The position numbers and the translations under genes were made by a program. From Sediminibacterium sp. (GTDB lineage Bacteria; Bacteroidota; Bacteroidia; Chitinophagales; Chitinophagaceae), in contig JAEUVE010000011.1 in NCBI GenBank assembly GCA_016786865.1, positions 124,001 through 188,000 on the forward strand: DNA of 64,000 bases, given 5' to 3'. Below are positions 58,219 to 64,000 of the stretch, in pieces (positions within the stretch are counted from its first letter, which is position 1; each line of letters begins with the position of its first letter). The notes beneath the pieces were generated by a model. It saw only the letters and a program-made list of their open reading frames with translations, had not been told where the DNA came from and ran no database searches.

Positions 58219-59427
58219 TTATAAACCCAGGTTCAATTTCTTTTTCACAAAGAAGAAACCTTCAATTACATGGTCGGATATTTTTTTGTGATTCACATCG
58301 AACATACCCGCCCGCAGAACCTTGAATTCACCGCTAACATAGTTATTCTCCGGGTTATTGAAAAATGCCAGCGAAATGAATCCGGGACTGGCAACTTCAT
58401 TTTCCTGTGGCCCGTTGGTGTTTACGCTGTAGTAATTAATGGAATGCCCGGGCAGGTGATAGGCAAAATTGGTGGTAGTTCCCTCTACAGTAGTATTCCA
58501 GAACTGAAAGTTGTTTTGCTTCAGCTCCCAGCTAATCGACACATTTCTACCGGCTTTGTCCGTGGCAAACACATATTCGGGATCGTCGTTGTAGTCGCAT
58601 ATTTCTTTGCCGAAGTGAAGCCAGTCTCCCTGATCAATCCGGAAGCTGATGCCTTCGTTCACCACAGTAATATTTGTGATAAGCAACAGTTTCCGAACCG
58701 AAGCTTTCAATTCCACGGATACAGAAGCAGTTGCTTTACGGCCCTTAATTGTTGCAGGGGCTTTGTATGCACAACGGTTACCCGATTGCGTTATACCGCC
58801 CGGCCCGCTTAACTGCCAACCCTTCACTGCCTGCGGGTCCATTAAGTAAGGTATGCCAAACGGCGTTTCTTTGCCTGCTTTAGCCGTTAGTGGAAGCAGG
58901 TCTTCTGGTCTGAGGTATTGGATTAGTTTTAGTTGGGCTGTTTCGCCAACACCCACAATGGGATTGGCTGGTTCCAGTCGCATCGATTCAAACTGGCTCC
59001 AGTCGCTGAAGTGAGTAGTTTCGATCGAAATGGTTTTCTTTAGGGTATCCATACGCCCTCCGCCTACAGACATCCAGACTCCATCCTCACTCTGGTAAGC
59101 AATTCCCTGCAAATCAGGGTGCCCTGTGGATCCATCGTTGCGTTGATAGGAGATACGGATGGTAACCGGTTTGGCAAATTTTTTTCCGTGCGGACTTAGG
59201 CGATAGGCCAAACCATTGCCTGCGGGATTGGCATTGCTGATGGGTTGAATGCCTATCTCCTGTGATTCTTTCAGTGCACCGGCCGGAATAATAATTTGTA
59301 ACCGGCCATCTTCGGAGGAGAGGGAACCACCTTCCGGCCCCATTTTTTTTTGCTGCCCATGTGCAAAATGTCCTAACAGTAAAAGCAGCAGGGTAAAGTA
59401 TAGCGGAGCGGCATGAAATTGCTTCAT
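58219..59427 (-). CDS. Exported protein with ZU5-like N-terminal domain
   Basis: A 402-aa protein. Signal peptide (MKQFHAAPLYFTLLLLLLGHFAHGQ), then residues 30-120 with a ZU5-like pattern (GPEGGSLSSEDGRLQIIIPAGALKESQEIGIQPIS...PVTIRISYQ). The remaining 280 residues form probably two or three beta-rich domains without recognisable motifs. Likely periplasmic or surface-attached. The stop lies 10 bases before the kinase ATG, and the start is three bases past the previous gene's stop. Confidence 0.7.
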   Translation of the reverse strand: MKQFHAAPLYFTLLLLLLGHFAHGQQKKMGPEGGSLSSEDGRLQIIIPAGALKESQEIGIQPISNANPAGNGLAYRLSPHGKKFAKPVTIRISYQRNDGSTGHPDLQGIAYQSEDGVWMSVGGGRMDTLKKTISIETTHFSDWSQFESMRLEPANPIVGVGETAQLKLIQYLRPEDLLPLTAKAGKETPFGIPYLMDPQAVKGWQLSGPGGITQSGNRCAYKAPATIKGRKATASVSVELKASVRKLLLITNITVVNEGISFRIDQGDWLHFGKEICDYNDDPEYVFATDKAGRNVSISWELKQNNFQFWNTTVEGTTTNFAYHLPGHSINYYSVNTNGPQENEVASPGFISLAFFNNPENNYVSGEFKVLRAGMFDVNHKKISDHVIEGFFFVKKKLNLGL

Positions 59428-59430
59428 GAT

Positions 59431-60465
59431 CTATTTTGTTTTGAGGTACTGTTTGTATATTTCAATATTTGAGTCTGTTTGTTGCTGACTCAATTCGGCG
59501 GTTTGTGCATGGACCAGCATGCGCCTGGTTAAGCCGGAAAAGGAATACAGGGCTTCCCAGATCCGGAGTTGCAAATCGGCCAGGAGAGGAACAACCTGTT
59601 GGTCGGATCCGGTGAGTGCGCTACCGAAGTCGGTAGCATTCAACAGCTCATCTAACTTTCCGGAAATCGCTTTCAGTTCGCTGTAACCAGACTCCCACCA
59701 ATGATACAGAGATGCATAGTTATCCTGGAAAATAGCCTGCTTTTCTTTTTCCACCTGTCTGAACAATTCACTCATTTTAACCGGGTCTTCTATTTCGGAA
59801 AATACCCCTGCAAACACTTCAATTTTTTTCTTTGGAATAGCTGCTCTTCGCTCCTGTATTTTCTGATTGCAGGCAATAATCCGCTCATCGGTAGAACCAA
59901 ATCTCAATTGTCTGTCTGTTGATGCATCCTGCAGGGCTCTCCAGTTTAACCGTTTTTCTAAACTGATAATTTGTTGTTTCAATGATAGCGCTTTTGCAGA
60001 AGGGTTTACCATTTTATTCCACGACATTTTTCCGCTTTCGATCTCGGGGCGTTGCTCCATCATCAACCGGAATCCAAGGAATGCTTCTTCCTCCGGCAGG
60101 GGGGCATATACTTTCTGGTACGCCTGCATCATATTTTGTTCTGCAACACTGAACTGACCTGCGTTTACTTTGCCGGATTTCAGTTTTGCCAGATTGGTTT
60201 TAAAAACTGCATAAAAGGATTCGGCAACTGATGCAGATTGCTCCCGTTCTGCCGAAAATTCATCAGCCATGGCCGATTCCCATCCGGAGGCAGCCGGAAA
60301 CCGCTTTTGGGCTTCACTCAGGTTGCTGCCAGGATGGATCATTGCATCAATGAAAGTTCCAAGTTTTATTCTGGCCGGTTCCTGGGCTTTTACTGTTAAC
60401 GAAAACAGTATTCCTCCAATAATGAGCAAGACCTGCCTGATCAGTCTATGGAATAAGTGGTTCAT
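59431..60465 (-). CDS. Exported helical protein of unknown function
   Basis: A 344-aa protein with a signal peptide (MNHLFHRLIRQVLLIIGGILFSLTVKAQ). The rest is predicted alpha-helical, rich in Glu, Gln, Lys and Ala (SLKQQIISLEKRLNWRALQD, KMSELFRQVEKEKQAIFQDN), without a recognisable family. It lies between the OmpA-like and ZU5-like genes with gaps of eight and three bases, so it is part of the operon. Confidence 0.68.
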   Translation of the reverse strand: MNHLFHRLIRQVLLIIGGILFSLTVKAQEPARIKLGTFIDAMIHPGSNLSEAQKRFPAASGWESAMADEFSAEREQSASVAESFYAVFKTNLAKLKSGKVNAGQFSVAEQNMMQAYQKVYAPLPEEEAFLGFRLMMEQRPEIESGKMSWNKMVNPSAKALSLKQQIISLEKRLNWRALQDASTDRQLRFGSTDERIIACNQKIQERRAAIPKKKIEVFAGVFSEIEDPVKMSELFRQVEKEKQAIFQDNYASLYHWWESGYSELKAISGKLDELLNATDFGSALTGSDQQVVPLLADLQLRIWEALYSFSGLTRRMLVHAQTAELSQQQTDSNIEIYKQYLKTK

Positions 60466-60473
60466 AAATATCC

Positions 60474-61778
60474 CTATTGTTGTTTAATAAATTCTACCCT
60501 GCGGTTCTGTGCTTTTCCTTCTTTGCTGTTGTTTTCAGTAGCAGGTTGGGATGATCCTTTGCCATCTGTTTCCATCCTGTTCGCCTCAATGCCGAACTGC
60601 GCAGACAAAGCCTGTTTTACTGCAGCTGATCTTTGTTTGGAAAGCGTCTTGTTTTTTTCAACGTCGCCATCGCTGTCGGTATGACCAACAATCATTACAC
60701 GAACAGATGGATTCTCTTTCAGTACTTTGGCTATTTCCTGTAATACGCCTGTGCTTTCGGGTTTAATCCTGTCGGAGTTTACATCAAATAAAATACCGGT
60801 GGTTACCAGCTTGCCTTCGGTTAAGAGTTTACTGCGCATATCCGGAGCGCCCTGTGCAAACTTGATGTTCGAAATAAAATAGCCAACCCGCTCATCTTCA
60901 TAACTGGAAATACCTGTTTCCAGTTCAAAACGATTAAAGGAGGCATTGGCAGGAATGGCCTGGGGAATATCATATACTTTTTCTCCATTGATCCACAAAC
61001 GGTAACGTTCTTTTTGCACCCAGATAGCAATATGCAATAGTCTTCCATTTACATGATCCAGCGCTTTTACCTCTTTGGAGGGGTTGTTGAAATAATCCAC
61101 ATCGTTTTTCTGAGAAACACGCATGTTTACGATGGACCCAACATCCACACTGGGCATGATGGTAACGGTAGCAGTGGTAATTCCTGTAAAGTCGATCAGG
61201 TAGTTCTTTGCTCTTTCATCACCGGGAGGCATACTCACCAGTTTAAACAGCAGCTCCGGATACGCCATGGCAATATCTGCCGAAGTTACATTCATAACCA
61301 CATCAAATTCGGCTGTGAAATTTTCGGGGAGCCGTTTGATATAAGGAGAAATAAATCTCCCCGACTGGTACATACGCATCCATTTGCCTTCACGGGAATC
61401 GATGGTTTGGGTTTCGCCGTGATTATTGGTGCTCCACTTCAGCGGAAATTCACCTATCACATCCTGGGAAAAATCTTCTGCGTAAACCACCTGTTCGCCC
61501 GGAATAAAATCGTATCGGCTATAACTTTTGAAAGAAGGTTGCCCGGCTACAGGAACGGATTCCTGTTTGGTCGCCGGAACTTCTCCATCCTCTTTGCTTT
61601 TATTTTTTTTCTTTCCCTCGCTAATTTTACTTTCTGTTTTGTCCAGCACTTTGTCCATTCCTTCCTCGGTTCTTTGTTCGATCCGGTCTTTTACTTTTTG
61701 TTTGAACTTTCCCAGGATGCCCTGCGAAAATCCGGTTGCCGGTAACAGTACCAGCATAAAATAACATAGCTTTTTCAT
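60474..61778 (-). CDS. OmpA-family outer-membrane protein with carbohydrate-binding-like middle domain
   Basis: A 434-aa protein. I chose the ATG at 61778 for its signal peptide (MKKLCYFMLVLLPATGFSQ). Residues 25-85 are a Lys/Glu-rich coiled segment, residues 90-300 a beta-sandwich of LamG/3-keto-disaccharide-hydrolase-like appearance (EVVYAEDFSQDVIGEFPLKWSTNNHG...), and the end a peptidoglycan-binding OmpA domain (LFDVNSDRIKPESTGVLQEIAKVLKENPSVRVMIVGHTDSDGD...NKTLSKQRSAAVKQAL...NRRVEFIKQQ). It links the outer membrane to peptidoglycan. First gene of the operon that ends with the TPR kinase. Confidence 0.85.
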   Translation of the reverse strand: MKKLCYFMLVLLPATGFSQGILGKFKQKVKDRIEQRTEEGMDKVLDKTESKISEGKKKNKSKEDGEVPATKQESVPVAGQPSFKSYSRYDFIPGEQVVYAEDFSQDVIGEFPLKWSTNNHGETQTIDSREGKWMRMYQSGRFISPYIKRLPENFTAEFDVVMNVTSADIAMAYPELLFKLVSMPPGDERAKNYLIDFTGITTATVTIMPSVDVGSIVNMRVSQKNDVDYFNNPSKEVKALDHVNGRLLHIAIWVQKERYRLWINGEKVYDIPQAIPANASFNRFELETGISSYEDERVGYFISNIKFAQGAPDMRSKLLTEGKLVTTGILFDVNSDRIKPESTGVLQEIAKVLKENPSVRVMIVGHTDSDGDVEKNKTLSKQRSAAVKQALSAQFGIEANRMETDGKGSSQPATENNSKEGKAQNRRVEFIKQQ

Positions 61779-61918
61779 AGTCTTTTTTTCGGATGTAAAA
61801 GAAGACAGAAGGGATAGTTCTTTTTTACGTACATCCATGTAATTGAAAGAATACGTAGAACTACTTAGTTTTTCAAGCAAGCAGCCCCGGAGTTTTGTAA
61901 ACAGCAAAACAGCCATCT

Positions 61919-63460
61919 ATGCAATTGATCTTCATCAACATCAAAAACATGCAGTTATTCCCAACAGTCAGGTTCTTGCAAAGGATCTTATGTATAACAG
62001 GCTCGCTGTTGTTGTGCACCGTATTTGCCATGGCGGCAGGAGAGCGTCCGGAACAACGTGCATACCACGAAGCCATCAACATCATCACTGCAGCCAAACA
62101 GGCACTGGGCCCGGCAGACCGTACGGGGAATATTCAATCGCTCTATCTCCAATATAAGGGGCAAAAATATATGGACGGGCAGGGTAAAAAGTTTGGAACA
62201 GTAACCGATGTGTTGCCTGTTGAAACAATCGTTGCAATGGATTTTAAATCGGGCAACCTGATGAATGAAACAGCAGATCGTTACAGGGGTGGTTACCTGT
62301 TCCATTTCAGGACCGTATATACCGATACGGCCGGATTCAGCTTTGAAGTGCCGAAGATTCGTTTCTCCGGGATAAACCAATTACCGGTAAGTGGAAAGCA
62401 GGCACTTCAGCAAAATGTTTTAAGGAATCTTCCCTTGTTCCTCTTCAATATGGCGCTGGAGAAAAAACAAACCCTTCGTTATCATGGTACGGTAAGGGAA
62501 AATGGCAGCACCCTGCAGGTGGTTTCATTTGCTTTTTCTGCCAACCTGGTATTGGATATATATGTTGATCAACGTACCCGGATGCTGGTTAAATATACAC
62601 TCAACAGTGATCACCCGGTTCATGGAGATCAAACCATCACCTGGGCCTTTTCAGATTATCGTTCCGTGGAAGGTGTTCTGTTTCCTTTTATTCGCACCTG
62701 CAGCAACGGTGTTTCTTTGTTGAGAGCAGATACGCTTACAGAGATTAAATTGAATCAGGTCATAACTGATTCACTGTTTCAGCAACCATCCGGATATGGC
62801 GCTCCTGTTGTGCTGCCAACCCGGATCAGGGAAATTGGTAAGAATATCTTTATGATCGAAGGACTGAATGGTTACAATCCGGTGTTCGTTGCATTTCGTG
62901 ATTATATTGCAGTGATCGAAGCGGTCAACGGTTCGGACGAAGCCATCCGAATGATTCAGCAAAAATTCCCCGGAAAGCCCATCCGTTATCTGGCCCTTTC
63001 TCATTATCACGAGGATCATACAGCGGGCTTACCCTATTTTCTCAAAGCCGGAGCAGAAGTGATTACCACACCACAAAATACCGCCTATGTACAGGCGGTG
63101 AACCGGGCGGTACATTCCATACTGCCACTTCCTACGGAGAATCCCGTAAAAACAATTGAGGTGCGTACACTCAAAAAAATGACCGACGGAGAAACAGAGC
63201 TACAAATCATACCGTTTGGAGCAAACAGTCATACGGATGAAATGCTCCTGTTTTATTTTCCTAAAGAACAACTGGTGTATCAGGCAGATTTGCTGATCTC
63301 CACCGATCAGGGAGAACTGGCCCGGCCATTAATTCCGCTGAACTACGAGCTCTACCGGTTTATACAGGAGCACCAATTGCGGGTAAAAACCATTTATGGT
63401 ACCCATTGGAAGGAAGTAAGCTACGCAAAGCTGGAAGCAGCGGTTAATGCAGCAGGCTAA
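61919..63460 (+). CDS. Exported MBL-fold metallo-hydrolase
   Basis: A 513-aa protein. Two starts are possible: 61919, or the ATG at 61949 that gives a neat signal peptide (MQLFPTVRFLQRILCITGSLLLCTVFAMAAG). The C-terminal 230 residues are a metallo-beta-lactamase domain: HYHEDHTAG (zinc ligands), NSHTDEM, ADLLIS and YGTHWKEV. The middle part (residues 45-290) is an unrecognised beta-rich region. The substrate is unknown. It ends four bases into the convergent serine hydrolase gene. Confidence 0.85.
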   Translation: MQLIFINIKNMQLFPTVRFLQRILCITGSLLLCTVFAMAAGERPEQRAYHEAINIITAAKQALGPADRTGNIQSLYLQYKGQKYMDGQGKKFGTVTDVLPVETIVAMDFKSGNLMNETADRYRGGYLFHFRTVYTDTAGFSFEVPKIRFSGINQLPVSGKQALQQNVLRNLPLFLFNMALEKKQTLRYHGTVRENGSTLQVVSFAFSANLVLDIYVDQRTRMLVKYTLNSDHPVHGDQTITWAFSDYRSVEGVLFPFIRTCSNGVSLLRADTLTEIKLNQVITDSLFQQPSGYGAPVVLPTRIREIGKNIFMIEGLNGYNPVFVAFRDYIAVIEAVNGSDEAIRMIQQKFPGKPIRYLALSHYHEDHTAGLPYFLKAGAEVITTPQNTAYVQAVNRAVHSILPLPTENPVKTIEVRTLKKMTDGETELQIIPFGANSHTDEMLLFYFPKEQLVYQADLLISTDQGELARPLIPLNYELYRFIQEHQLRVKTIYGTHWKEVSYAKLEAAVNAAG

Positions 63461-64000
63461 TTGTCTACCGTTGTAATGACCGGTCGGGTATCTTTTTTGT
63501 TGCGTTGATCGTAATGAATGCCCCATCCATCCAGTTTGGGCCGATGGGTTCGCTTGCGGGTTAATTCATGTTGGTAAATGGTTTTCCCCAATTCAAGCAG
63601 AAACGGCCATCCCGTGGTTTCGTAATCGTATTTTCCGTCGTTCACCACTCCGTCGCTGTTCACATATACGGTTGCTGCGAGCATGTATTCTATGTTGTTT
63701 TTGGTATCAACCACATAGGAAACATCGGTCAGGAATCCGTATGCCCATCCTACTTTATTGAATACGCGAACATGTTCCGGCATTTTTTTGGTACTGTCGC
63801 GGAAAAAGAACTTTACATAACTGTCGTAAAACACCGTGTCGTTGTATTTGGGAAAATCTGTTTCGGAAGGGTACTGCGATAAATACTTTAAAAGGAAATC
63901 GCGGTCGTTGTTGGTGATGTTGAACCGCTGATGAGCGGGAACGGAACCGGGGAATAAAACCGATTGCAGTATCTGTTGAAAATCTCCCAGTGAAATATTG
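63457..64000 (-). CDS. Class A beta-lactamase-like serine hydrolase (C-terminal part, runs off the window)
   Basis: The C-terminal 180 residues are visible; the gene continues past base 64000. The frame is open to the window edge (it reads NISLGDFQQILQSVLFPGSV near the edge), so the short ORF starting at 63834 is not the true start. The segment VRVFNKVGWAYGFLTDVSYVVDTKNNIEYMLAATVYVN resembles the KTG-region of the Beta-lactamase2 family of penicillin-recognising hydrolases, with KVG in place of KTG. Likely periplasmic. Actual beta-lactamase activity cannot be judged from this part. Confidence 0.75.
   Translation of the reverse strand, partial: NISLGDFQQILQSVLFPGSVPAHQRFNITNNDRDFLLKYLSQYPSETDFPKYNDTVFYDSYVKFFFRDSTKKMPEHVRVFNKVGWAYGFLTDVSYVVDTKNNIEYMLAATVYVNSDGVVNDGKYDYETTGWPFLLELGKTIYQHELTRKRTHRPKLDGWGIHYDQRNKKDTRPVITTVDN

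Overview
This window comes from the chromosome of a Bacteroidota bacterium, most likely from the Chitinophagaceae or a close relative. The evidence is the set of TAnnTTTG -7 promoter elements, usually without Shine-Dalgarno sequences; a 14-gene complex I operon with separate nuoC and nuoD and a short NuoG; an ExbB-ExbD-ExbD-TonB cluster; a large DUF5117-type zinc metalloprotease; and many small SPI-type exported proteins. No tRNA, rRNA, CRISPR array, insertion sequence or prophage was recognised.

Layout. 1-9200: housekeeping genes (two pseudouridine synthases, rlmN, a PcaF-type thiolase, hisS, a small tyrosine phosphatase), then a small membrane protein, a lone PstS-like lipoprotein and a TPR protein. 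9297-22484: complete nuoA-N. 22572-30573: a MacB-like permease, two exported proteins including the zinc metalloprotease, and the TonB energising system. 30640-36774: mnmE, a lipoprotein, a small beta-barrel, a NarL-type regulator, and a LysR regulator beside thrC. 36791-43510 (minus strand): a copper-homeostasis island with a multicopper oxidase broken by one in-frame amber codon, a DUF3347 protein, an HMA chaperone, a CopA-type ATPase, an AraC regulator with an HMA-like N-terminus, and a membrane protein with a histidine-kinase dimerisation segment but no ATPase domain.

43677-56209 is an accessory respiration and nitric-oxide-response island. It holds (a) a tight four-gene operon of an unrecognised 602-aa protein, a U32 Fe-S protein, a one-cluster ferredoxin and a YhbP-like flavin-fold protein; (b) an eight-gene operon with a RIC di-iron repair protein, a hemerythrin, NDH-2, a lipoprotein, a DUF1858/DUF2249 protein, a 12-TM heme-copper-like protein, a DUF59 protein and an NsrR-like Rrf2 regulator; and (c) a convergent norC-norB-PTPS-Rrf2 operon whose NorB departs from the usual metal-ligand pattern. 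Promoters (a) and (c) share a gapped inverted repeat, and promoter (b) carries a perfect 24-bp palindrome. Operon (a) is therefore probably part of the same NO or low-oxygen regulon, and it is the best candidate here for an undescribed system.

56292-64000: a four-gene envelope operon ending in a TPR histidine kinase, then a metallo-beta-lactamase-fold hydrolase and a partial class-A-like serine hydrolase.

The copper genes appear to be co-regulated. Two promoters, before the ATPase and before the chaperone/DUF3347/oxidase unit, carry the same gapped motif at exactly the same distance from matching -7 elements. All family assignments rest on motifs read by eye; no database search was run.
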